DNA from: Lactiplantibacillus modestisalitolerans
GTDB taxonomy: Bacteria; Bacillota; Bacilli; Lactobacillales; Lactobacillaceae
Direction of reading: 5' to 3'
DNA length: 64,000 nt
Assembly: GCF_005405425.1 (NCBI RefSeq)
Contig: NZ_BJEA01000009.1
Coordinates: forward strand, 118,332 to 182,331
Under the pieces are notes generated by a model. It ran no database searches, was not told the DNA's origin, and saw only the letters and a program-made list of their open reading frames with translations. Position 1 is the stretch's first letter. Every line of letters starts with the position of its first letter. Both the position numbers and the translations under genes were made by a program. Below, piece after piece: positions 1 through 8,620 of the stretch.

Positions 1-1
1 T

Positions 2-1711
2 AGAAAAGGGACCAGTGGTTCTGTTTATACCGAAGACAAACGCCAAATCGAAGGTTTCCTGCGGCTCTTATGGGGCCTAGGTCCATTATTCAAGGACCCC
101 CAAAAGATTAAGCAATACCCCGAATTATATCAAATGGCAACCGAAGGGATCCTAGCAGGAACTGACCCAACAACCGCCAGCTTCTGGGGCGCTGATTTAG
201 CCGATTACGACCAATTATTTGTTGAAATGGGCTCACTAGGTGCATTCCTAATTGAAACTAAGCCGAGCTTCTGGGATACGTTAACCGCTCAGCAACAAAA
301 GAATATCTATCAATGGCTAGATCAAATTAACAATAAGAAGATTCCACATACTAATTGGCTGTTCTTCCGGGTTCTCGTCAATTCATTCTTTAAGACCGCT
401 GAGCAGCCCGTTGATCAAGCACTATTTGATCACGATCTAAAAGAAATCAACGATTATTACCTAGACCATGGTTGGTATTTCGATGGCTATATTAATCAAA
501 TCGATTACTACATTCCATTTGCCATGCACTATTATGGTTTGTTGTATAGCCAATTAATGGATGATTCTAAAAACAGTCCCCTCTTTAAGAAGCGGGCAAT
601 CCTGTTTGCAAATCAATTCAAAAACTGGTTTGCAAACAACGGGGCTGCGTTACCGTTCGGTCGAAGCCAAACTTACCGCTTTGCACAATCCGCTTTCTGG
701 GACGTTTTAGCGCTGACTGGCCTTCAAGTACCAGGACTCAGTTTGGGCCAAATTAAACACTTAGCCTTAAACAACTTGCGCTACTGGTTTAAATTACCAA
801 TTTTCAGCACCGATGGTCTGCTCACTGTGGGTTACGGCTACGACAACTTAGTTATGGGTGAAGGTTACAACGCCCCTGGCTCACCTTACTGGGCTTTAAA
901 AGACTTTATCCTACTAGCCATTCCTGACGACGCACCATTCTGGACGACGCAAGAACAAGCGGTTCATTTTGATGATAAGCAGTTACAACCTGAACCACGG
1001 ATGTTGCTTGTGCACGGCGATCATGGCGACGAACTCCAGGCCTTCACCGCTGGTCAACATTCTCATGAACACGCTCACGCCGCTGCCAAGTATGAAAAGT
1101 ACGTTTACTCGACAACCTTTGGCTTTAGCGTTCCTAAGGGGCAAGTCATGCTTAAACAGGGTGCGTTTGATAGTACTTTAGCCATATCAGAAACGGGCTT
1201 GAATTATCAAACCGTCTATGGTTATAAAGACTATCAAATCCACAAGGACTACGTTTATGCTGATTGGCAACCATTTGATGACGTTGAGATTAAGAGCTAC
1301 ATCGTCCCGTTCTATCCATGGCATATCCGGATTCACCAAATTAAGACGGGCCGGCACTTATTCTTAGCGGACGGCGGCTTTGCTACCCCAACTAGCGGCA
1401 CTGCTCACGAAATCAAAAATGGGGTTTACCAACAAAATAACGTTGGTCTAGTTGGTGCCGTTAATTACCAAGGTGACTTAGTACCAGAAATGTTGACCGT
1501 TGAGCCTAACACCAACATGCTCTACCCACTGACCACCATCCCAACCTTAACGGGTGAAATCGATCAGGGTGAACATACGTTGATTGCTGGCTTTGTGGGT
1601 AGTCCAGCTTTGAAGACTCTCAAGGCAGCACCAACCGTTGAACTACAAGGTAACACGCTCACCATGCACTACCTTGATACCACTAGAATCATTGAATTAA
1701 AAGAAATTTAG
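2..1711 (+). CDS. DUF2264 family protein, 5' end outside window
   Basis: The frame is open from base 2 and the upstream codons translate to sequence homologous to the N-terminal part of the second DUF2264 protein at 5418-7283 (shared EGF-x-RLLWG-x-GP block), so the gene begins before the window and the ATG at 134 is internal. The visible part is about 569 residues, close to the 621 of its paralogue. DUF2264 proteins have an alpha/alpha-barrel type N-terminal region; related proteins have been placed among glycoside hydrolases acting on uronic acids (I recall family GH154, not verified). No signal peptide can be judged. The gene is followed by a LacI regulator on the same strand. Shared features with the paralogue include GTDP near the start, DYY-PFA--YYG--Y, PFGRS-TYR and LTVGYGY/LTLGYGY. 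A cytoplasmic role on pectin-derived oligosaccharides is inferred from the neighbourhood; the substrate is unknown. Confidence 0.85.
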   Translation, partial: RKGTSGSVYTEDKRQIEGFLRLLWGLGPLFKDPQKIKQYPELYQMATEGILAGTDPTTASFWGADLADYDQLFVEMGSLGAFLIETKPSFWDTLTAQQQKNIYQWLDQINNKKIPHTNWLFFRVLVNSFFKTAEQPVDQALFDHDLKEINDYYLDHGWYFDGYINQIDYYIPFAMHYYGLLYSQLMDDSKNSPLFKKRAILFANQFKNWFANNGAALPFGRSQTYRFAQSAFWDVLALTGLQVPGLSLGQIKHLALNNLRYWFKLPIFSTDGLLTVGYGYDNLVMGEGYNAPGSPYWALKDFILLAIPDDAPFWTTQEQAVHFDDKQLQPEPRMLLVHGDHGDELQAFTAGQHSHEHAHAAAKYEKYVYSTTFGFSVPKGQVMLKQGAFDSTLAISETGLNYQTVYGYKDYQIHKDYVYADWQPFDDVEIKSYIVPFYPWHIRIHQIKTGRHLFLADGGFATPTSGTAHEIKNGVYQQNNVGLVGAVNYQGDLVPEMLTVEPNTNMLYPLTTIPTLTGEIDQGEHTLIAGFVGSPALKTLKAAPTVELQGNTLTMHYLDTTRIIELKEI

Positions 1712-1781
1712 TATTAAGTCAATTAACGCGAACATATTTTATCCATCTAGTTCAATAATATGGCTTATACTCTGAGTAAGG

Positions 1782-1798
1782 TATATCATTATGATATA
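1782..1798. promoter_or_regulatory. 17-nt perfect palindrome, likely LacI operator
   Basis: TATATCATTATGATATA is a perfect inverted repeat around base 1790, lying 34 nt upstream of the proposed GTG start of the LacI-family gene and just after a possible -10 (TATACT, 1766-1771). Position and symmetry suggest an autoregulatory operator. It is AT-rich, so chance symmetry is possible. Confidence 0.4.
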
Positions 1799-1831
1799 TC
1801 TTATTTTTATCTATTCGGAAAGAGGTATGTT

Positions 1832-2806
1832 GTGACAACTTTAAATGATATCGCTAAAGTAGCGCATGTCTCCGTAGCAACCGTTTCACGGGTTCTTAGT
1901 TATGATAAGTCGATGTCCGTTTCAAACGAAACCCGTAGCAAAATCTTTGAATTAGCTGAAACATTGAATTACACGAAGTACAAAACCAAAAACGAGCGCG
2001 TCAACGGCACCATCGGCCTCGTAACCTGGTATTCGCGTGAAGAGGAACTAAGCGATCTTTATTACCTATCCATTCGCTTAGGCATTGAAAATTATCTGCA
2101 ACAAAATGGATTTCTAATCCAATACATTTCCCCACAAAAAATCGATGTAAAAAGTAAACACTTAACCGGGGTCATTGCAATTGGTAAATTTAGCCACCAA
2201 GAAATGCAACACTTGTCAGACATGTACCAGCAAATCGTGTTTATCGGCTGTAACAGCCTTAAAGTTCACCGAAGCTGCGTGATGACAGATGTTGAATGCG
2301 ATTTTCAGGCTCTTCTTCAAGACGCCCTGTCTAAGTTCGACGCCAGCCGAATTTTCCTGTTAACCGGAAAAGAATCGACTAACGATCAAACTGAAATTAT
2401 CCAAGATGAACGCGTCTTGCTGTTTGAAAAATACCTTAAGGGGACAACCAACGTTTATCAACAACACTTTACGGCTAACTCTGGCTATCAACTAATGACT
2501 GATATTTTAGACGCACATGATGCCTTACCACAAGTAATCTTTGCCGGTAACGACGCCATGGCAATCGGCATCATTAAAAAGTTATTGGAAGCCAATATAA
2601 AAGTTCCAGAGCAAGTTAAAGTGATCGGTTTCGATAATATTTCAATTGCGCAGTACGCAGCCGTTCCGTTAACGACCATCGACGTTAAAACAACGCAGAT
2701 GGGAGAAATGGGCGCTAAATTATTGTTAGAAAATCTAAAGGCTACTCAGCCCCTAATTCAAAGAATTACCGTTGGCACAGAGCTTGTGTCTCGCCAATCT
2801 TATTAA
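1832..2806 (+). CDS. LacI/GalR-family transcriptional regulator
   Basis: A 324-residue DNA-binding regulator. An N-terminal HTH (TLNDIAKVAHVSVATVSRVL, roughly residues 2-21) is followed by a hinge and a periplasmic-binding-protein-like sensor domain with the usual C-terminal features (AGNDAMAIG, VIGFDNI, LTTIDV). I chose GTG at 1832 because it directly precedes the HTH and has GGAAAGAGG at 1817-1825; the longer reading from 1760 adds a hydrophobic stretch not expected in this family. It stands between the DUF2264 gene and a convergent GH88 operon, with a bidirectional terminator after it. It probably controls the DUF2264 gene or neighbouring glycan genes with an oligosaccharide effector. The effector cannot be read from the sequence. 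Confidence 0.9.
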   Translation: MTTLNDIAKVAHVSVATVSRVLSYDKSMSVSNETRSKIFELAETLNYTKYKTKNERVNGTIGLVTWYSREEELSDLYYLSIRLGIENYLQQNGFLIQYISPQKIDVKSKHLTGVIAIGKFSHQEMQHLSDMYQQIVFIGCNSLKVHRSCVMTDVECDFQALLQDALSKFDASRIFLLTGKESTNDQTEIIQDERVLLFEKYLKGTTNVYQQHFTANSGYQLMTDILDAHDALPQVIFAGNDAMAIGIIKKLLEANIKVPEQVKVIGFDNISIAQYAAVPLTTIDVKTTQMGEMGAKLLLENLKATQPLIQRITVGTELVSRQSY

Positions 2807-2830
2807 GCGTTTAAAGCACGCTATTAATTA

Positions 2831-2873
2831 AAAACGACGATTAACCGCACCCAGTGTGATTAATCGTCGTTTT
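2831..2873. terminator. Bidirectional rho-independent terminator
   Basis: Stem aaaacgacgattaa (2831-2844) pairs with ttaatcgtcgtttt (2860-2873), with T runs on both strands. It separates the convergent LacI gene and GH88 gene. Confidence 0.9.
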
Positions 2874-2880
2874 TTGATGT

Positions 2881-3990
2881 TTACCATAAAAATAAGGCTT
2901 GTCCTTCTAATCGCAACAGTGCTTCCGTAAAAAAGTAGTCTGAATAAATTAATGGAACTTCGTACGTCGCTGGCCGGTGGTAAGCCTCAGTACCGCCCCC
3001 GATAATTCCATCTTCAGTTGTTTGCCAGTTAGCATACTGGTCAGCCGTGGCCATCAGAATAGACTGAGCTGCTGACCGGTACGGCTTCTCCTCGGCACTA
3101 GGTAACCAGTCTGCTAGTTCCAATAAACCGCACGCCGCAATCATCCCCGCACTCGTATCTACTAATTTTGGGACCTTGGGTGCTCGGAAGTCTGCTAACG
3201 GAATATAATGATTGAGCTGACACTGCGCAATAAAGTAGTCAGCAATTCGCTGAGCCACAGCTAAATACGTTTGATCACGTGTATGCCGATAGGTAAGCGC
3301 AAAGCCATAAATCCCCCACGCTTGACCCCGACTCCAGGCCGAATCTGCTCCCACACCCTGACCGGCTAACTGAGTCAAAAAGCGGCCAGTTTCCGCATCA
3401 AAGCTTGCAATATGACCAACTGAGCCATCCGCACGAACCAAGTACTTCGCAACGGTCTTCGCATGGCGGTCGGCCATCTTCGCAAACCGCGGATCTCGGG
3501 TTTGCTCACTAGCCCAATACAAAAGTTGAATATTCATCATACTATCAATGATGACCCATCCCGGTTGGTCATTCCACGATACCAAAAAATTACCGTCAAC
3601 GTTGAAACGCCCCGCTAATAAATTTGCAGCGTGTAGTCCCGTTCGCTGAGCTTGCTGATCACCAGTTACTTTGTAATGTGCGACCGCGGTTAACAACCAT
3701 AAAAAACCAACATCATGATGAATATCCCGAAAGGTCGCCAAAGCATCATCTAACCGTTTTTCTTGAAAGATTGCGGCTTCACGTAGTTCTAACTTGCCCG
3801 TGTAGTTAAATAGCTGCCAGAGTAAGCCACCCCAAAAGCCATTTGCCCACCAATCGCTACCGCGCTCTAGCATAACGTCACTATAAAAGCCGTCATACGG
3901 GATATACGGCGTTTTTCCGTCTAATCGTTGATTCTCAGCCGCAACCTTCTCCATGACGCGTTGCAGCGTTGTTACGACCCAATTATTCAT
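2881..3990 (-). CDS. GH88 unsaturated uronyl hydrolase
   Basis: A 369-residue (alpha/alpha)6-barrel enzyme of the GH88/GH105 type, which hydrates the double bond of terminal 4,5-unsaturated uronic acids and so releases 5-keto-4-deoxyuronate. The two family aspartates are visible: D93 in HHDVGF and D149 in IIDSMMN; the conserved SAWSRGQAWG block is at 217-226. The length is normal and there is no signal peptide, so the enzyme is cytoplasmic. Start supported by AGGAGG eight bases before ATG. It is the last gene of a leftward cluster (GH88, DUF2264, MFS, GH88), separated from the MFS gene by about 100 bases containing a hairpin. The likely substrate is an unsaturated galacturonyl oligosaccharide made by the PL4 lyases nearby; GH105-like specificity cannot be excluded. 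Confidence 0.88.
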   Translation of the reverse strand: MNNWVVTTLQRVMEKVAAENQRLDGKTPYIPYDGFYSDVMLERGSDWWANGFWGGLLWQLFNYTGKLELREAAIFQEKRLDDALATFRDIHHDVGFLWLLTAVAHYKVTGDQQAQRTGLHAANLLAGRFNVDGNFLVSWNDQPGWVIIDSMMNIQLLYWASEQTRDPRFAKMADRHAKTVAKYLVRADGSVGHIASFDAETGRFLTQLAGQGVGADSAWSRGQAWGIYGFALTYRHTRDQTYLAVAQRIADYFIAQCQLNHYIPLADFRAPKVPKLVDTSAGMIAACGLLELADWLPSAEEKPYRSAAQSILMATADQYANWQTTEDGIIGGGTEAYHRPATYEVPLIYSDYFFTEALLRLEGQALFLW

Positions 3991-4015
3991 CCCGATTTCC
4001 TCCTACATTAAGCGA

Positions 4016-4072
4016 AAAGACCCATCTTGTGAGTCGTTTCAACAGAATCGTCTCATTCTAAGATGCGTCTTT
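4016..4072 (-). other. Intercistronic hairpin
   Basis: AAAGAC-cc-ATCTT (4016-4028) pairs with AAGAT-gc-GTCTTT (4060-4072) between the MFS and GH88 genes. On the minus strand it is followed by only a short T run (TCTTTTCG). It could be a leaky terminator or an mRNA-processing site that lowers expression of the distal GH88 gene. Confidence 0.45.
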
Positions 4073-4091
4073 CCTTATCAAAATTCAAGTT

Positions 4092-5396
4092 CTATTTAAC
4101 CGAGCGAATGGCAGAAATGAGTAGCCCACCAATCACTTCCATGACAACTGAGAAGATGAAGATGGCTTCATAACCTAGCTCCGTTACAATCACTGAGGCC
4201 ACTAACGCGCCCAGCATTTGGGCACCAGTTACCCCTAAATTGATTAGCCCTAAATCCTTACCAGCCGTTTCAGCGGATGGCAATACATCTAAGTTTAAGG
4301 CTCCGTCAACCGAATTATAAATCCCCGTCCCCATCGCGGCTAACACACCATATACGTACATCGTCCACGGATGAGCATCAAAAAGTGGGAATAATGCGGC
4401 TAATCCCAGTAAATAAGTGGCAATTGAAACGGGCAGCTTAACGCGTCGTAATTTATCTGCTAAAATCCCTGAAACCAGTGCGAAAGTTAGGCCGATAAAA
4501 AGCATAATCGATGAGAAAATTGAAATTGCTGCACCGGCCGATTTATCACTCATCATCATGTAATCAGTGAAAATATACAACAGATACGTCGTAATAATCG
4601 TATGTCCAAGCACCATGAAGAACTTCCCAAACAAGGCTAAGTAATAATCACGAGCCCCCTTTGTTGGTAACGAGAAATGGTGAACCATACTTTCCTTATC
4701 CAATTCCACTTTAGGTTCATCCATATTAGATTTTTCACCTGCTAGTAGAATGTGAACAATCATCAGTACCACGGCAATCGCGGCCATAACGTACAGTCCG
4801 ACGCGAACATCACCTAAGAACTGGGCAGCTAAAATGGCAAACAATTGCGGAACAATTGTCCCCCCGACCCCGTAGAAGGTCGAAATCGTTCCCCGCCACT
4901 TAGGGGCAATTCGATCTGAAATTTGAGCATAAATTGATGCGGCAACGGCATTTTCAGCAGCCGCCGTAATGACCCAAATAACAATAATGGCGATAATTGA
5001 TTGAATATTAGCAATCGCAATCAATGATAAAGCGGTTACAATCGTTCCTAAAACGATATAGGGCTTCCGCTTCCCCCAGCGCGTTCGCGTAACATCTGAA
5101 AACGCACCAAACATTAAATTTGCAATGGCAGCCGTTAGTGATGAAACCATACCTAAAATCCCAACGGCCCAGACCTTGTTTGCAGAATCAATTTGACTAA
5201 ATAATTGCGGTAACAGCGTACTCCGCGTTGATGCCACGGGACCAATCCAAACGGCTGGCGACATAAACATCGAAATTGCGAATGCAATTGGTAATTTAGG
5301 TTGCTCCTCGTCTTTAACTTTAGCATTAATTTCTGGTTTCTTCTTTACCGCCGCCTTAGCTGCGTTTGTGTGTTGCTTTGGCTGATTGCTCGCCAT
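4092..5396 (-). CDS. MFS sugar transporter
   Basis: A 434-residue polytopic membrane protein of the major facilitator superfamily. A lysine-rich cytoplasmic N-terminus of about 35 residues precedes some 12 hydrophobic segments. The MFS loop 2-3 signature is visible as FGAFSDVTRTRWGKRKPY (near residues 95-112). It probably imports a glycan fragment by cation symport. It lies 21 bp after the DUF2264 gene in the same leftward operon as two GH88 hydrolases, which suggests unsaturated or uronate-containing oligosaccharides as cargo. AGGAGT precedes the ATG. The substrate is inferred only from context. Confidence 0.85.
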   Translation of the reverse strand: MASNQPKQHTNAAKAAVKKKPEINAKVKDEEQPKLPIAFAISMFMSPAVWIGPVASTRSTLLPQLFSQIDSANKVWAVGILGMVSSLTAAIANLMFGAFSDVTRTRWGKRKPYIVLGTIVTALSLIAIANIQSIIAIIVIWVITAAAENAVAASIYAQISDRIAPKWRGTISTFYGVGGTIVPQLFAILAAQFLGDVRVGLYVMAAIAVVLMIVHILLAGEKSNMDEPKVELDKESMVHHFSLPTKGARDYYLALFGKFFMVLGHTIITTYLLYIFTDYMMMSDKSAGAAISIFSSIMLFIGLTFALVSGILADKLRRVKLPVSIATYLLGLAALFPLFDAHPWTMYVYGVLAAMGTGIYNSVDGALNLDVLPSAETAGKDLGLINLGVTGAQMLGALVASVIVTELGYEAIFIFSVVMEVIGGLLISAIRSVK

Positions 5397-5417
5397 GAAA
5401 ATCCACTCCTTTCAAAA

Positions 5418-7283
5418 CTAACTTAATTTAACTGTGACAATGTCTGCGCCTAATTGGATTTGAGCGTGATCAACGGTTAGCGTTACTTGGGGTTGTTCAT
5501 CCCAACGCTCTTGCCCATAACTAGTTTCTTGGTGTGCGTAAACTCCCGTTACTAGCCAATGCTCCCCAGGTACCAACTTAGTTTGCCGGCCTGGTAACGC
5601 CACTACTTCTGGAGTCATTAAATTCGTGTTCGGAAAACCACCAATTGAACAATCCGCTTGCTGTGAATTTCCCAATAAGTCAACGATTCCAGAAAATCCA
5701 CTTGGACCACTAAACGTACTTCCATGTGCACTCGTTTCAAACTTTCCAGGCTCATCCGGTGAGTTAGCAACACCAAAACCAGTCTCATAGGCTAACGTTG
5801 GCTGTTTAACGGTTACCCGGTGTAATCGAATTTGCCATCCCGCTAGGCCTACTAACCAAGTTCGAACGTTCATATTGTCATTAATCCGCCAAGTCGATGC
5901 GACCCACTGCTTCGTTTGAACCACATCAGATACATTATTCCGACTGTAAAACATTCCCGGTTCAACAACATCATGACCACCCCGGTTAGCGACCATCGTT
6001 GTATCACAAGTTTGGAGCCCTAACATCGAATCCATCACGGCTTCTTCTTTTAATTGGTTTTCGCGTGGAACTGAAAAGCCAAATTGACTAGAATACGCAA
6101 ATTTAAAGTATTTTTCATTCGTTAGAGCGTGATAATTAGGGCCTGGCTGGCCCGCGTTGAGTAAGATGCTATGGCCCTTATCACTCATCGCTAACAGGTG
6201 CGGCGCTGCCAACAGTTTCGTTGGCTGACTGACTGACAACGGTGCTTCTAACGTTCGCCAATACGGGTCATCTGCTGGTAATGCTAATAACAAGAAAATC
6301 TTATTTGACCAGTATGGTGACGTTGGGCTGTTATAAGGCTCAGTCATCAGCAACTGCGCGTAGCCATAACCTAACGTTAGTAAGCCACTTTCATCAAAAA
6401 TAGGGCGTTTGAACCACCACCGTAAGTTCCGGTTAATAATTCCTTTCATTTCAGCCGTTTTTTCCGGCCAAACATGGCCGTAAACCATCGCAACCCAAAA
6501 TGCTACGGCCGCGTAGCGATACGTTAAGCTCCGACCAAATGGGACGTTAGCCCCATCCGCTGCAAAGAACGTAATAAACTGGGTTGCAAATTCTCGCGCA
6601 CGTTTTCTAAAAACGGCACTCTGCGGATCATCAGGCAATAACACACTGTACAAAATACCGTAATATTGAAACGCAAACGGCGTATAATAATCCATCCGTC
6701 CACGAGCGCTATCTTGATACCAGCCATCTTGGACGTAACAGCGTTCAATTTTAGCCATTGCCGCTTGAACATCCGCTTGCTCTGCCGCAGTTAAACTAAC
6801 TCCTAGTTGATCTAAAACATGATAAATCAAGATTTTAAAGAACTGCCAATTACCATCGGAACAACCATGGGCAAAAACCTGTCGTAACCAAGTCGCAATT
6901 TGATGTTGTTGCGCCGAATCGTAGGCCTTCCAGAGCGCATGCTGGTGGTGCCAAAGTGCAAACGCAATCGGCGGCATTTCAACCATTCGTTGATCGCGGT
7001 CATGTAAGTTGCCCCAGTAATCGGGACTTTCAGGATCCGTGCCTGCTAAGATACCGGCCTTAAGCTCCGCTTGCCAGCTAGCATCTAGGCGGTTAAACGC
7101 AGGACCTGCACCCCATAATAACCTTGCAAAACCTTCAACTCCCGCAATCCGGGTTCCATAACCAACTCCCGAAGAGCCAAACATGATGCGCGCCTTACCG
7201 TGATAGTGTTGCCGTAACGGCTGATTAATTTGCTCAAACAAATTCTGATAATCAATTGCCGTATTTAATTGCATCTGTGTCAT
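5418..7283 (-). CDS. DUF2264 family protein
   Basis: A full-length 621-residue DUF2264 protein, paralogous to the partial gene at the window start (shared PFGRSLTYRY, LTLGYGYAQLLM, FGFSVPR). The N-terminal two thirds is helical and tryptophan-rich; the C-terminal third looks like beta structure (RTWLVGLAGWQIRLHRV, FPNTNLM). There is no signal peptide. It sits between GH88 (17 bp upstream) and an MFS transporter (21 bp downstream), which is strong operonic evidence for a step in unsaturated or uronate oligosaccharide breakdown. A glycosidase role on uronic acids is plausible for the family, but I see no diagnostic catalytic motif that I can name. Start ATG with AAGGGGA just after the preceding stop codon. 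Confidence 0.88.
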   Translation of the reverse strand: MTQMQLNTAIDYQNLFEQINQPLRQHYHGKARIMFGSSGVGYGTRIAGVEGFARLLWGAGPAFNRLDASWQAELKAGILAGTDPESPDYWGNLHDRDQRMVEMPPIAFALWHHQHALWKAYDSAQQHQIATWLRQVFAHGCSDGNWQFFKILIYHVLDQLGVSLTAAEQADVQAAMAKIERCYVQDGWYQDSARGRMDYYTPFAFQYYGILYSVLLPDDPQSAVFRKRAREFATQFITFFAADGANVPFGRSLTYRYAAVAFWVAMVYGHVWPEKTAEMKGIINRNLRWWFKRPIFDESGLLTLGYGYAQLLMTEPYNSPTSPYWSNKIFLLLALPADDPYWRTLEAPLSVSQPTKLLAAPHLLAMSDKGHSILLNAGQPGPNYHALTNEKYFKFAYSSQFGFSVPRENQLKEEAVMDSMLGLQTCDTTMVANRGGHDVVEPGMFYSRNNVSDVVQTKQWVASTWRINDNMNVRTWLVGLAGWQIRLHRVTVKQPTLAYETGFGVANSPDEPGKFETSAHGSTFSGPSGFSGIVDLLGNSQQADCSIGGFPNTNLMTPEVVALPGRQTKLVPGEHWLVTGVYAHQETSYGQERWDEQPQVTLTVDHAQIQLGADIVTVKLS

Positions 7284-7300
7284 CTAACGCCGTCCCCTTC

Positions 7301-8437
7301 CTAATAAATCGTTAAATCTAAGTTTAAGAAACGCAGAAGCGCCTCCACATAAAATGTATCGCCGTAGATAATCGGTACTTCCCGGTCGCTCGCCCGATGA
7401 TACTTTGCCGATCCCTTAGTGACTAGCTCATCATGAGCCGTATCAAAATCACAAAAACGTTCAGTTAACGCGACTAGCATCCGATAAGCTGCTCCTTGGT
7501 ACAATGGGCGTTCAGCCATTGGCAAATATTTCACCAATTCCAACAAACCACAAATTGCTATTGCCGTTGCCGTGGTATCATAATAAATTGGCGTTGCCGG
7601 GGCCCGAAAATCAATTAAAGATACGTTTCCAGTTGCAGCAACGTTAGCGATAAAGAATTGAGCGGCCGCTTTCGCCTTTTGCAGGTATGCGGTTTGATGA
7701 TTATTTTTATAAACTAACGTTAACCCATAGAGCGCCCACGCTTGTCCACGGGACCAGGCCGAACCTTGACCATATCCTTGACCACCAAGATTGCCCTTGA
7801 ACGCACCCGTCACCGGATCAAATACGGCAATATGATTACTGGATCCGTCTGCACGTAGGAGCGCTCGCGTGGCCGTTTGGGCATGGGCATTCGCAATCTG
7901 GGCAAAACGCTGATTACCCGTCTCCTGCGTTGCCCAATACAATAACCCCAAATTCATAAAACAATCTACGATTACTTGCCCCTGCTGTTCAGCACCGTTC
8001 CAAGCAACGAGGTAATGCCCCGCCGGATTATAGCGTCCAGCTAATAACAGTGCTGCTTTTAATCCGCGCTTTCGCGCCCGCACGTCACCCGTTAGGCGGT
8101 AATCTGTGACCGCTGCATTTAGCCACATAAAACCAACATCATGATCTAATTCATCAATCCTAACTAACGCATCATCAAGTCGCCGCTCAATCTGACGAGC
8201 AAGTTGCTGATAACTAGTTTGCTGAGTTGCTGCAGCAAGCTGCCATAACGTGCCGCACCAAAATGCATTTGTCCACCAAGTTGGATGCTGTTCACCAAAA
8301 TCTTGGTACCGATGATTAGTGGCAATGTATGGCTCAGTTGCACCGATTCGCTGGCTCGTAATGGCTAACTTTGCTTGGACACGTTGCCAAGTGGCTTGTA
8401 TGAATTGTTGTTCAGTTTTTGTTAAGTCATATTTCAT
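7301..8437 (-). CDS. GH88 unsaturated uronyl hydrolase
   Basis: A 378-residue GH88 family enzyme, first gene of the leftward operon. Family landmarks are D100 in DHDVGF, D158 in VIVDCFMN and SAWSRGQAW at 226-234. The ATG at 8437 is preferred over an in-frame TTG at 8455 because GGAGGA lies between them, six bases before the ATG. No signal peptide. It resembles the GH88 at 2881-3990 more than the PTS-linked one at 46674, so this operon carries two related hydrolases, perhaps for different oligomer lengths or linkages. It removes the terminal unsaturated uronate, giving the substrate of KduI. A cre-like site lies just upstream and a divergent AraC regulator follows. Confidence 0.88.
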   Translation of the reverse strand: MKYDLTKTEQQFIQATWQRVQAKLAITSQRIGATEPYIATNHRYQDFGEQHPTWWTNAFWCGTLWQLAAATQQTSYQQLARQIERRLDDALVRIDELDHDVGFMWLNAAVTDYRLTGDVRARKRGLKAALLLAGRYNPAGHYLVAWNGAEQQGQVIVDCFMNLGLLYWATQETGNQRFAQIANAHAQTATRALLRADGSSNHIAVFDPVTGAFKGNLGGQGYGQGSAWSRGQAWALYGLTLVYKNNHQTAYLQKAKAAAQFFIANVAATGNVSLIDFRAPATPIYYDTTATAIAICGLLELVKYLPMAERPLYQGAAYRMLVALTERFCDFDTAHDELVTKGSAKYHRASDREVPIIYGDTFYVEALLRFLNLDLTIY

Positions 8438-8458
8438 TGAGCTTCCTCCAAGCAATAT

Positions 8459-8472
8459 CGAAAACGTTTTCT
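8459..8472. promoter_or_regulatory. cre-like site upstream of GH88 operon
   Basis: cGAAAACGTTTTCt is a palindrome close to the CcpA cre consensus, 22 bases upstream of the GH88 start. It fits catabolite repression of the leftward operon. Confidence 0.5.
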
Positions 8473-8552
8473 TTACTCATTCATATTATCGATTTCACGA
8501 AGCCGACTATAGACAGATTCTGATAAATTGTGGTACAATTTCAGCCAAAAAG

Positions 8553-8564
8553 GTAAGCGTTTAC
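8553..8564. promoter_or_regulatory. cre-like palindrome in divergent region
   Basis: GTAAGCGTTTAC matches the core of the CcpA binding consensus and lies between the divergent GH88 and AraC genes, so it could serve either. Confidence 0.5.
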
Positions 8565-8620
8565 GTATTCAGATAAAACAATGCACTTATTTTATACTAA
8601 ATCGAAGGGGATGACCCACT

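Noticed and set aside
134..1711. ATG at 134 as the true start of the first gene
   Set aside because: The frame is open upstream to the window edge and encodes residues homologous to the paralogue at 5418-7283, so the gene is cut by the window.
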